Part shown: positions 38,742-47,648 of the stretch, piece after piece | Position numbering within the stretch: the first letter of the stretch is position 1 | Layout: each line of letters starts with the position of its first letter | Assembly (NCBI RefSeq): GCF_003856525.1 | Contig: NZ_RJVQ01000002.1 | Coordinates: forward strand, 124,001-188,000 | Reading direction: 5' to 3' | Length of the DNA stretch: 64,000 nucleotides | Source: Vibrio viridaestus | Lineage (GTDB): Bacteria > Pseudomonadota > Gammaproteobacteria > Enterobacterales > Vibrionaceae | Translations under genes and position numbers: made by a program | The notes under the pieces: model-generated | The model's database searches: none | Told to the model about the DNA's origin: nothing | What the model saw: the letters and a program-made list of their open reading frames with translations, nothing else

Positions 38742-40478
38742 ATGAATCAAAAATATTCTCCCGAAATCAATGTGCAGGTAGTTGTTTGTCTTCTAAAAAA
38801 ACATGGGATAAAAAATATAATTGCTTCTCCTGGAGCAACTAATGTAGCGCTATTAGGTACTTTGCAAGGTGATCCATTTTTTAATATATATTCAGCTGTT
38901 GATGAAAGATCAGCAGCCTATATGGCCTGCGGTATGGCTCAGGAATCAGGAGAACCGGTAGTTTTAAGTTGTACTGGCGCTACAGCATCAAGAAATTATG
39001 TTCCAGGGTTAACAGAAGCTTATTACCGAAAACTACCTGTATTAGCTATAACTTCGTGTCAGGCTATCCCAAGAATAGGACACTTAGTAGCGCAAGTAAT
39101 TGATAGGGAGACGATTCAAAACGATATAGCCAAATTAGCGGTTACTTTGCCAATCGTAAAAGATGATGAGGAACTGTGGGATTGTCAAATTAAGGTTAAC
39201 AAGGCATTAATAGGACTAAGCCGAGATGGTGGGGGGCCTGTGCATATTAATTTACCAACTACGTATAAGCTACCATTTATAACTGGAAAGATGCCGGAAT
39301 ATAGATATATACAACGGATAACTAACTTTAAGTCATCGCCAAAATTAAAAAGCAGCGTTGGTATCTTTATAGGTTCAAAGTCCCAATGGAGCCAGTCTGA
39401 AACTGAAGCTTTAGATAAATTTTGTGAAGAGAATAATGGCGCAGTTTTCTGTGATCATACCAGTGGTTATAAAGGTAAATACAGATTGTTATTTGGTTTA
39501 GTGGGGGGGCAGGTTTTAATGAGAAAGGACGCCTTCAAGCCTGATGTAACAATTCATATAGGAGAAGTATCTGGAGATTATTATAGTCACACTGTAATAG
39601 GTCACGAAGTATGGAGGGTTAGTCCAGATGGTGAAGTGCGAGATACGTTCAGAAAGCTTAAATATATCTTTGAAATGAATGAAGAGGATTTTTTTAATCA
39701 TTACTCGTACAACAACGAAAAAAGAGAGATGAGTTTTTTCCAAAGTTGCAAAGAAGCACTAGATGATATGAGAGATCGCATTCCAGAAATTCCTTTGTCT
39801 AATATTTGGGTAGCGTCGCAGTTACATAACAAAATCCCAGACGGAAGTGTCTTACATTTTGGTATTCTTAATAGTTTGAGGTCATGGAATTTCTTCGAGG
39901 TAGATAAAACTATCACTACTAATACTAATGTCGGTGGATTTGGTACGGATGGTATTCTGTCGGCAGTCATAGGGGCATCACTTGCATCGCCTAATAGACT
40001 TTGTTTTTGTGTTCTAGGGGACTTGGCATTTTTCTATGATATGAACTCACTAGGTAATAGACATGTGGGTAATAATCTACGAATTCTAATTATCAATAAT
40101 GGTAAAGGAACTGAATTTAGAAACTCTAATCATCAGGCCGCATACTTTAAAGAATCTGCGGATGAATATATAGCTGCTGCCGGTCATTTTGGAAATAAAT
40201 CTAAATCGCTAGCAAAGAATTTCGTAGAATCATTAGGCTTTGAGTATATTTCAGCAAATAGTAAAGAAGCTTTTAGATTAAGTTACAAAAGGTTTGTTGA
40301 TGAAAAAGTTAATAAATCTATCGTTTTTGAAGTGTTTACTGATTCTTATGATGAAAGTTTAGCTTTAGAAAAAATGTTAAATATTCAGCAAGATAATGAC
40401 CTTAAAATGAAGGCTAAAACAAAAAAAATATTAGGGAATAAAGGGTTGAAGACTGTAAAAACGATCTTGAGAAGATAA
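38742..40478 (+). CDS. MenD-like thiamine diphosphate-dependent enzyme
   Basis: A 578-residue enzyme with the three-domain layout of ThDP-dependent decarboxylases/synthases. The ThDP-activating glutamate is Glu55 (VDERSAAYM) and the metal/ThDP motif begins GDLAFFYDMNSL (about residue 426) and ends with IINN. The GDLxFxxDxN form and SPGATN at the start resemble MenD (SEPHCHC synthase) more than acetolactate synthase. In sugar pathways ThDP enzymes can add a two-carbon unit (YerE in yersiniose) or decarboxylate a keto acid. With the neighbouring SDR and pyruvyl transferase it may make a modified sugar; the reaction is not known. Confidence 0.78.
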   Translation: MNQKYSPEINVQVVVCLLKKHGIKNIIASPGATNVALLGTLQGDPFFNIYSAVDERSAAYMACGMAQESGEPVVLSCTGATASRNYVPGLTEAYYRKLPVLAITSCQAIPRIGHLVAQVIDRETIQNDIAKLAVTLPIVKDDEELWDCQIKVNKALIGLSRDGGGPVHINLPTTYKLPFITGKMPEYRYIQRITNFKSSPKLKSSVGIFIGSKSQWSQSETEALDKFCEENNGAVFCDHTSGYKGKYRLLFGLVGGQVLMRKDAFKPDVTIHIGEVSGDYYSHTVIGHEVWRVSPDGEVRDTFRKLKYIFEMNEEDFFNHYSYNNEKREMSFFQSCKEALDDMRDRIPEIPLSNIWVASQLHNKIPDGSVLHFGILNSLRSWNFFEVDKTITTNTNVGGFGTDGILSAVIGASLASPNRLCFCVLGDLAFFYDMNSLGNRHVGNNLRILIINNGKGTEFRNSNHQAAYFKESADEYIAAAGHFGNKSKSLAKNFVESLGFEYISANSKEAFRLSYKRFVDEKVNKSIVFEVFTDSYDESLALEKMLNIQQDNDLKMKAKTKKILGNKGLKTVKTILRR

Positions 40479-40488
40479 AAGAGATATA

Positions 40489-41580
40489 GTGACGCAAATG
40501 ATGAATAAAAATAAGACTGGTATTATAACATTCAATAAAGCTCATAATTATGGAGCAGTTATGCAAGCGTATGCTTTACAGTATAAATTAAATAGCTTGG
40601 GTTACGATGTGAGTTTTATCAATAGTAATAATGAAATTGATAAGAAGTACCGTCTTATACCAGATTATAAAAAATTAGGTGTAAAGAATTTCATAAGATA
40701 TATAGTTCGATTAATATTGAACTATAATAGAATAACTAAACGTTATATTGGTTTTCATAACTTTATAAAAAAATATCTATCTTCAATTGATATTACTGAA
40801 AATAAATTTGAATTCAAGAATGTTGTTCTTGGAAGTGATCAAATATGGAATCCTAATATTACAAAAGGGTATGATCCAATTTACTTCGGTATTCATCCAA
40901 ATTTAGTGTGTGATAATGTTATTTCCTATGCGGGCAGTATGGGAAATGGTATGGAAGATAAAAATTTCAATAATGAATTTTTATCAAAGTTAAACACATT
41001 GAAAGCGATTGGAGTAAGAGAGCCTAGTTTAGCTGAAGCAATAGAAAACCATTTTTCACTTGAGCCTGTTATTAATCTTGATCCCACTCTTTTGTTGAAT
41101 AAAGAAGAGTGGGCGCAAGTTACGAGTGAAAAATACAATAACGAAAAGTATATATTAGTTTATGAAGTGGAAAAAAATAAACTTACACCAGATGTACTAG
41201 ATTTATTGAAAAATAGATTCAATTTATCTGTGAAAGTTATATCGTCTAAAATTAGTATGAGTGTACCAAAAGATTACGTTACAACAGCATCTCCTGAAGA
41301 TTTTCTATCATTATTTTTAAATGCTACTTTTGTAGTTACTTCAAGTTTTCATGGTACAGTATTTTCAATAATTAATAATAAGCCGTTTTATACGATGAAA
41401 TTTAATAATGGAGTAGACTTGAGATCTGCTGGATTACTAAAATCTGTGGGGTTGAGTGACAGACATATTGATAGCTTAGAACAAGCTACATTAGAAGATA
41501 TAGATTTTAGTATTGTAGAAACTAAGCTAAATGATCTGAGAGAAAAGTCAGTTGACTATTTGACTAGTTCTTTAGTTTGA
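40489..41580 (+). CDS. Polysaccharide pyruvyl transferase family protein (first)
   Basis: A 363-residue cytoplasmic protein of the polysaccharide pyruvyl transferase family, which forms pyruvate ketals on sugars from phosphoenolpyruvate. It begins GIITFNKAHNYGAVMQAYAL, and has the characteristic VVLGSDQIWNP and TSSFHGTVFSIINNKPF motifs. GTG start at 40489 or ATG at 40498/40501 are all possible. It is 10 bases after the ThDP gene. Some family members add other groups, so pyruvylation is inferred. Very AT-rich. Confidence 0.8.
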   Translation: MTQMMNKNKTGIITFNKAHNYGAVMQAYALQYKLNSLGYDVSFINSNNEIDKKYRLIPDYKKLGVKNFIRYIVRLILNYNRITKRYIGFHNFIKKYLSSIDITENKFEFKNVVLGSDQIWNPNITKGYDPIYFGIHPNLVCDNVISYAGSMGNGMEDKNFNNEFLSKLNTLKAIGVREPSLAEAIENHFSLEPVINLDPTLLLNKEEWAQVTSEKYNNEKYILVYEVEKNKLTPDVLDLLKNRFNLSVKVISSKISMSVPKDYVTTASPEDFLSLFLNATFVVTSSFHGTVFSIINNKPFYTMKFNNGVDLRSAGLLKSVGLSDRHIDSLEQATLEDIDFSIVETKLNDLREKSVDYLTSSLV

Positions 41581-41600
41581 TAATTATAAGTAGGTTATGA

Positions 41601-42725
41601 ATGAACTTGTGTTTTTTTTCAATCGCTTCAGATTTTAGTACTTTTCATCGTAGAAATGAAATCGAATCTTTTGCTGACCAAAATAGAGACTTAAAAATAG
41701 TATATTTTACTTCTATAAGATTTCTATTTTCATATTTTATGAAAAGAATTTTAGGGAAGGAAAGAGCACTAGATAAAGCTACGAAGAATAATATAAAAAT
41801 TCATAACCTATTTTCGTTACTTCCTTTGAGGTTAGCAACGAAATCAAAAACACTTATGTATATTACTGTTGTCTTACCTATAAAATTACAAGTGTATTTT
41901 TCTAAAAGGAAATACGGAATGGATGGTGAGACGTATACTTGGTTTTATAAGCCTGATCAATATATTTATCTGAGTGAATTAGGGCCGTATATATATTTGC
42001 ACTATGATAATTATAAAGCAGATAAAACGTATAGTTTTTCTCATTCGCCTAATTTCGATCTTATTGTAAAAAAATGTATTGAAGAGAGTGAGATGTCACT
42101 AATTTGTAGTGCAAGATTATTTAGAGATTATAAAAGATATACTGCAGATAAAGTAATTTACTACCCAAATGCTATATCAAATACATTGGATTTAAAAAAA
42201 CAAGATATAAGTAGATTAAGGAACAATAAAGTAATTGGTTTTGTAGGACAAGTTGATAAAACATTCGATAGTGAATTATTGGAAGAAATTGCAGTGAATT
42301 TCCCTCAATATGAATTACGTCTTATTGGCGGTGTTAAAAATGATAACGTATTAGAACTATCGAGACAATATAAAAATATAAATCTAATTGGCTACATTGA
42401 CTATAATGATTTGAGTTCTTATATAGATGAATTTTCAATTGGTATTTGTCCTTACATTATCAATGAATTTAATTCGTACAGAAATCCGCTAAAAATCGTA
42501 GAATATTTTTCACGAGGCTTGCCTGTCGTCACCGTACCATGTGATATAAGTGATAGCATTTCTGAGCTTGTAACTCTAGCTGAAGATAAAGCTCATTTTA
42601 TTAGTGGGATAAAAAATGAGCTAGAGAAAAATGATCAGTATAAAGTTGACCGTCGCCAAGAATTAGCAAGAAAAAATAGATGGGATTCAAGAGTTAAACT
42701 GGTTCTTGAAAATATCAACAGATAA
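41601..42725 (+). CDS. Glycosyltransferase, GT-B fold
   Basis: A 374-residue glycosyltransferase with a GT4-like C-terminal half: VIGFVGQVDKTFDSELLEE opens the donor domain, and GICPYI followed by NPLKIVEYFSRGLPVV is the nucleotide-sugar-binding region with the E-x-x-E-like acids. No signal peptide; probably membrane-associated on the cytoplasmic side. It should add one sugar of the repeat unit. Donor and linkage are unknown. Confidence 0.75.
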   Translation: MNLCFFSIASDFSTFHRRNEIESFADQNRDLKIVYFTSIRFLFSYFMKRILGKERALDKATKNNIKIHNLFSLLPLRLATKSKTLMYITVVLPIKLQVYFSKRKYGMDGETYTWFYKPDQYIYLSELGPYIYLHYDNYKADKTYSFSHSPNFDLIVKKCIEESEMSLICSARLFRDYKRYTADKVIYYPNAISNTLDLKKQDISRLRNNKVIGFVGQVDKTFDSELLEEIAVNFPQYELRLIGGVKNDNVLELSRQYKNINLIGYIDYNDLSSYIDEFSIGICPYIINEFNSYRNPLKIVEYFSRGLPVVTVPCDISDSISELVTLAEDKAHFISGIKNELEKNDQYKVDRRQELARKNRWDSRVKLVLENINR

Positions 42726-42788
42726 TTTTTTCTAGTATTCAAGATGAATGTAATTCAGTAAATTATCAATAAGTGAAATAAAATCCTT

Positions 42789-43709
42789 ATGAAAAAATAT
42801 TTATTAAAAGCTAAGACTTATTTAGAGAAAATAGTAAGAAAAAGGTTTTTTGTTAAATTAGACAATATAGATCTTTTAATAAGAGCAAAAAGTAAATGCG
42901 ACTACTATGAGATTCGATGCCTTGAAAATGAAAGCTTACTTATTGAAAAAGATAGCAATTCAAATATGGTTGTTAGTTTAACGACTTATTCAAAAAGAAT
43001 ATATCAAGTTCATTTAGTGATTGAATCTCTAGGAAATCAAACCATAAAGCCAAATAGGATTATATTATGGTTGGATGAGAATGAGTTTGATCTTGATAAT
43101 ATCCCTCTCATGTTAAAGAATTTAACTAAAAGAGGTCTTGAAATAAAGTTTGTTCCTAATTTTAAATCTTATAAGAAACTGTTATTTTGCTTAGCCGAGA
43201 GTCCCAATTCTAATATTATTACTGTTGATGATGATATTCTCTATCCTTGTTATTTTATTGAAGGTTTTGAAAAGGAACTTAAGAAAAGTCCAGAGACTGT
43301 TCTTGCATACAGAGGGCATAAGATTCAATTTGACAAGAATGGAAATGTAGAAAAATATAGCAAATGGGATTTGGATAGTAATGATACACAAGCTTCTAAG
43401 CTTATTTTCCCCACTGGTGTTGGAGGTGTATTATATCCTGTAGATTCATTACACCAAGATGTATTGAATTACGAGCTTGCTTCAAAGTTAGCACCACACG
43501 GTGATGATATATGGTTCAAGGCCATGTCACTACGTAATAATCGTATGTCTAAATTAATAAGACCAAGGAATGGATATGAGCACGATTTTATTGAAATTCC
43601 TATGGGGCAAGATATTTCACTATTTCATCAAAATGTTATGAACGGCGGTAATAATTCACAAATTAAAGATGTGTTTGAACATTTTGATTTATTGAAGTTA
43701 ATTAAGTGA
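42789..43709 (+). CDS. Putative GT-A glycosyltransferase with DDD motif
   Basis: A 306-residue protein with VVSLTTYSKRI and IESLGNQTIKPNRIILW at the start of a GT-A-like fold, and the metal-binding acids in IITVDDDILYP (about residues 140–150). A later HGDDIWFKAM may hold the catalytic base. I recognise the type from capsule loci, often beside pyruvyl transferases, but not a named enzyme. Donor and acceptor are unknown. One of the most AT-rich genes in the window. Confidence 0.68.
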   Translation: MKKYLLKAKTYLEKIVRKRFFVKLDNIDLLIRAKSKCDYYEIRCLENESLLIEKDSNSNMVVSLTTYSKRIYQVHLVIESLGNQTIKPNRIILWLDENEFDLDNIPLMLKNLTKRGLEIKFVPNFKSYKKLLFCLAESPNSNIITVDDDILYPCYFIEGFEKELKKSPETVLAYRGHKIQFDKNGNVEKYSKWDLDSNDTQASKLIFPTGVGGVLYPVDSLHQDVLNYELASKLAPHGDDIWFKAMSLRNNRMSKLIRPRNGYEHDFIEIPMGQDISLFHQNVMNGGNNSQIKDVFEHFDLLKLIK

Positions 43710-43724
43710 GATGGTTTTAGATTC

Positions 43725-44966
43725 ATGGGAAAAAAATATTTATTAGTGGGAAATCATAGCTGTTCTAATCGAGGAGATGCAGCAATTACGAGAGGGTTGT
43801 TGGAGACCTTAGAAAATTTATATCCCGACAGTAAGTTTGATGTATGTTCCCGTTTTTCCTATGGAGCAAGTCAAATCCTAGAGCGAGAAGTTATTCAAGA
43901 TTCAACAGATACTGAATCTAATATTATTTATCGCTTAATTAGGAAAGTGAGTAGAAAGATAGGTTTAGACTACATTGTACTGTTAGCTATTTTTACTACT
44001 TATTTAAGACCATTGAAGATCTTTTTACCCACGTCGTTTAAAAAGATGGTCAATTTAATGTCTAAATATGATGGAATAATTCATGTAGGGGGATCTTTTT
44101 TTGTCGATTTATATGGTTTATCTCAATATCGACTTGTAATGTGTAGCATTTTAGCTAAGAAAAATGTTGTTTTAATTGGTCACAGTATCGGACCTTTCGA
44201 CCAGGTGATCTATAAAAGATTATCAAATTTTATCCTTAATAAAGCAAAGTTTATATCATTACGAGATACCGATAGTGTTAAGTTGATTCATTCCTCTATC
44301 CCAACATTAAAATATGAAATGGGAGCAGACACTGCATTTTTAGTCGATTCTAAAACTCAGTTAAACCAAAAACAAGACAACCTAATTGGTTTTACTTTTA
44401 GAAAACTGGCCCCTTTTGACGTAAGGTTAGGCATAAGCCAGAGTCGCTATGAAAATGTTATGGCGAGCGCTTGTGCGACTCTTATTGAAAACGGATATTG
44501 CTTGAAGTTTCTGTCAACATGTACAAGTTTTGATCACTATCATAATGATGACAGGATCATTGCCGAACGAATTAAAAGTCTAATTCCTATCAATCTGCAG
44601 AAAAACGTTGAAGTCGTGACGGACGAATTGACCGATATGGACCTTGGTCGCGAAATTAGTAAATGTAAATTGCTAGTCGGTACTCGTTTGCATAGTGCAA
44701 TTATAGCAATGAACTTCGGGACACCTGCGATTTCTATATCTTACGAACATAAGGCGAGTGGCTTGTTCGATTTTATGGACTTATCGGAGCTTTCTTTCTC
44801 TCTTTCACAAAGCTTTAATCAAAATCAAATCATTTCAAGAATAGAATCTGTTTTATTAGATTATGAGGCTTGGGCACAGCGTGTTGAAAACTCGACATGC
44901 CAACAGAGAAGAATCGCTAAAAATAGTATTGATGATGCTATAAGTACCATAAATGATGATTTTTAG
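43725..44966 (+). CDS. wcaK: WcaK-like polysaccharide pyruvyl transferase (second)
   Basis: A 413-residue member of the pyruvyl transferase family, closer to colanic-acid WcaK than the first copy: it begins GKKYLLVGNHSCSNRGDAAI and contains IIHVGGSFFVDLYG, VLIGHSIGPF and the C-terminal LVGTRLHSAIIAMNFGTPAI. In colanic acid WcaK adds a pyruvate ketal to a galactose. The next genes (WzxC-, WcaL-, WcaJ-like) support a colanic-acid-like module. It overlaps the next gene by 14 bases. Confidence 0.8.
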   Translation: MGKKYLLVGNHSCSNRGDAAITRGLLETLENLYPDSKFDVCSRFSYGASQILEREVIQDSTDTESNIIYRLIRKVSRKIGLDYIVLLAIFTTYLRPLKIFLPTSFKKMVNLMSKYDGIIHVGGSFFVDLYGLSQYRLVMCSILAKKNVVLIGHSIGPFDQVIYKRLSNFILNKAKFISLRDTDSVKLIHSSIPTLKYEMGADTAFLVDSKTQLNQKQDNLIGFTFRKLAPFDVRLGISQSRYENVMASACATLIENGYCLKFLSTCTSFDHYHNDDRIIAERIKSLIPINLQKNVEVVTDELTDMDLGREISKCKLLVGTRLHSAIIAMNFGTPAISISYEHKASGLFDFMDLSELSFSLSQSFNQNQIISRIESVLLDYEAWAQRVENSTCQQRRIAKNSIDDAISTINDDF

Positions 44967-46371
44967 AAGCGCGAGTTGGCATCTTTTAAGCAACATTATA
45001 GGAATGCTCATTGGTATCGCACAGATATCCATAGTTAGCCGAGCTTATGATATATCGCTATTTGGGCAGTTGAGTATCGCGTTGGTTATATTAAATATTG
45101 TTCAAAGTGTTGCCGATATTGGAATGTCTAATTACTTGGTACATGTGAAAAATGTATCAAAAGAATTAATATCTTCGGTTTTTTGGCTTAGCGTAGCAAG
45201 CGGCATTTTTTTCGGTGCTATTACGGCTGGAGCCGCGCCCATAATATCTAGTCTGTATAATTATTCATCTCTAAGTTATTTTCTTATAATTGTAGCGTTA
45301 TCATTTCCTTTTATTGGTGCTATTGGTACGTTTCAAGCGGGAAGCATCAGAAACTCAGAGTTAGTCAAGTTGGCCAAAGTTGAGTTGTTTTCTAAGGTGA
45401 TAGGTTTCCTTAGTTTTCTACTAATGATCTATTTAAATTTAGGCGCAGAATGCCTTTTAGTGGCTAACTTGATCGTTTTAGCTACTAAGCTAGTGGTGCT
45501 TTATGCTTCATCTAATCATGAATTTAGGCCTTGTTTTAATTTCGGACATTCTGATTTGAAAAAAGCTCTGCGCTATGGTCTGTTTCAGGTTGGCTCTCAG
45601 ATTATCAACCAAATTCGGTTAAATTTAGATGTGTTAGTTCTGGGGTTTGTAGTTCCAGCGACTACATTAGGTTATTACAGCTTAGCAAAACAATTAGTAT
45701 CGAAACCAGTAAGTTTGATAAATCCAATTATTGGGCGTATTGGACTAAATCAATTTGCTATGAGTCAAGGTGATATTAGCAAGTTGAAGCAGGGGGTTTT
45801 AAATGCGCTAAAGATAAACTCTATTTTGCTTGGACTTATATACTTCTGCTTTATACTCCAATCGGACCAAATTGTTACTCTATTCTTTGGACAGTCAAAT
45901 ATTGAGACTGATTTATATATACTACCACTAGCACTATTTTGGATGGCTAGATACTTGGTTGGTGCCGTAGTTGGTCCTTTAGTACAGGCTATTGGTAGAA
46001 CAGATAAGGACTTCTTCTGGAACTTACTTACATTTCTCGTATTCCTCTTTATTGTAGTAATTAGCTCTCGCTATGGTGCACTAGTGTTAGCAACATCGCT
46101 CTATATTATGCAAATGGTCTTGTCATTTGGTGTTTATCTCTACTTTTATAGAGAGTTGGTTGGCATAAATATGAAAGAATTTATTAGTAGTGTGATGTTT
46201 AGTCCAATACTGGCGTTTTTTACATACGCTTTCTTGAAAATCTTGAACGTAAAAAATGTTTTTGAATCAATAATTAGCAGTGTTCTAGTTACATCAGTTA
46301 TATTTTTACTATTTTATTCGATTTTAATTTATGTTTTTAATCGCTCATATTTTGTCAGAGTGAAATTATGA
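44953..46371 (+). CDS. wzx: Wzx-type flippase, WzxC-like (second)
   Basis: A 472-residue membrane protein with about twelve or more hydrophobic helices, typical of the MOP flippases; it starts RSASWHLLSNIIGMLIGIAQ and has ISLFGQLSIALVILN near residue 35, as in WzxC/colanic-type transporters. It is flanked by WcaK- and WcaL-like genes, the colanic-acid neighbourhood. Start may be ATG 44953 or 44956. Overlaps the next gene by four bases. Its presence beside another wzx is unusual. Confidence 0.82.
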   Translation: MMIFRSASWHLLSNIIGMLIGIAQISIVSRAYDISLFGQLSIALVILNIVQSVADIGMSNYLVHVKNVSKELISSVFWLSVASGIFFGAITAGAAPIISSLYNYSSLSYFLIIVALSFPFIGAIGTFQAGSIRNSELVKLAKVELFSKVIGFLSFLLMIYLNLGAECLLVANLIVLATKLVVLYASSNHEFRPCFNFGHSDLKKALRYGLFQVGSQIINQIRLNLDVLVLGFVVPATTLGYYSLAKQLVSKPVSLINPIIGRIGLNQFAMSQGDISKLKQGVLNALKINSILLGLIYFCFILQSDQIVTLFFGQSNIETDLYILPLALFWMARYLVGAVVGPLVQAIGRTDKDFFWNLLTFLVFLFIVVISSRYGALVLATSLYIMQMVLSFGVYLYFYRELVGINMKEFISSVMFSPILAFFTYAFLKILNVKNVFESIISSVLVTSVIFLLFYSILIYVFNRSYFVRVKL

Positions 46372-47648
46372 AGGTAGCAATACATACAAATCAGTTTCCA
46401 GTGTTGTCTGAGACTTTTATTATTGACCAAGTCATATCTCTAAAAAAAGCAGGTATTGATGTTGTGGTTTTTACACAAAAGCTGAATAATTCTATTCATC
46501 AGGATAAGATGAAAGACATTGATATTAATAATGACATTATAGTCATAGGAAGTTTGAAATTAAAACCCTCTCAAATTCATATATTTATGATTAATATCTT
46601 GGTAAACATCGTCTGCTATTGGAAGGCTTTGATTGGCATATTGTTTACTAAAGGTAAGTTTCGAATGAAAACTTGTCTTTTATCTGAGTTGTCAAAAAGT
46701 AATTCATATAGAAATATAAATGTTCATATTTCTCATTTTGGGGATGTAGGAATAATGACTGAATGGATGAAATTAGTAGGCAAGATTGAAGGGGATACGC
46801 TAGTCTATTTTCACGGGGCAGATATGAGTAATACTAAAGCTCTCGAAAGTTTGGTTCCGTTATATAAAAAGTATCTATTCTCATCAACAAATAAGTTACT
46901 TCCTATTAGCGACTATTGGCGCAACAAATTAGTTTCTTGGGGTGCAAATCCTGAAAGAGTAAGTGTTCAGCATATGGGGGTTAATATTAATCTCATACCA
47001 GAGAGTACACGAAAGCGTAGAGTATTTGAAGATTGCATTAATATTATACAGGTAGGTCGCTTAATTGAAAAGAAAGCTATTCTTGACTCGATAAAGGCTG
47101 TTATCCAGTTTCACCGTTATTTCGACGTAAAGTTCCTTATAGTCGGAGACGGCCCTTTGAGAAAAGAAGCTGAATTCTTAATCGAAGAAAATAATGCGTC
47201 AAGTTATATTAAGTTAATAGGTGAAGCATCTCACGAAGCTGTATCTTCAATGCTAAGTTCTAGCGACGTATTTCTTTTACCTAGCGTAACAGCTACAAAC
47301 GGAGACCAAGAAGGTATCCCCGTAGCGCTAATGGAAGCAATGTTACACGGCTTAGTCGTCGTGTCTACTTACCATTCAGGTATTCCTGAGCTGGTTCAAG
47401 ATAAAATTAATGGCTTTCTAGTAGATGAGCATTCACTTGATGGTATTACTGAAGCATTGAGTACTATTAAAAACTTATCGGGATGTGAAATAGATATGAT
47501 AAGAGCTAATGCTATAAACACGATCAAAGAGAAATTCGATAGCGAAGATCTAAGTAGTACATTGATCAAACATTTTTTAACTAAGAAAATTGAAGTAAGT
47601 AATTCGGCTGTTTCTTCTCAAAGGGATAATATACATGGGTTCAAATAA
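46368..47648 (+). CDS. wcaL: WcaL/AmsK-like glycosyltransferase family 4
   Basis: A 426-residue GT4 enzyme resembling WcaL of colanic acid and AmsK of amylovoran. It begins KVAIHTNQFPVLSETFI, a recognisable family start, and has the donor-domain segments INIIQVGRLIEKKAI and NGDQEGIPVALMEAML, with the E-x7-E-like acids. It should extend the lipid-linked repeat unit in the cytoplasm. Overlaps the WcaJ-like gene by 14 bases, so likely co-translated. Confidence 0.83.
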   Translation: MKVAIHTNQFPVLSETFIIDQVISLKKAGIDVVVFTQKLNNSIHQDKMKDIDINNDIIVIGSLKLKPSQIHIFMINILVNIVCYWKALIGILFTKGKFRMKTCLLSELSKSNSYRNINVHISHFGDVGIMTEWMKLVGKIEGDTLVYFHGADMSNTKALESLVPLYKKYLFSSTNKLLPISDYWRNKLVSWGANPERVSVQHMGVNINLIPESTRKRRVFEDCINIIQVGRLIEKKAILDSIKAVIQFHRYFDVKFLIVGDGPLRKEAEFLIEENNASSYIKLIGEASHEAVSSMLSSSDVFLLPSVTATNGDQEGIPVALMEAMLHGLVVVSTYHSGIPELVQDKINGFLVDEHSLDGITEALSTIKNLSGCEIDMIRANAINTIKEKFDSEDLSSTLIKHFLTKKIEVSNSAVSSQRDNIHGFK

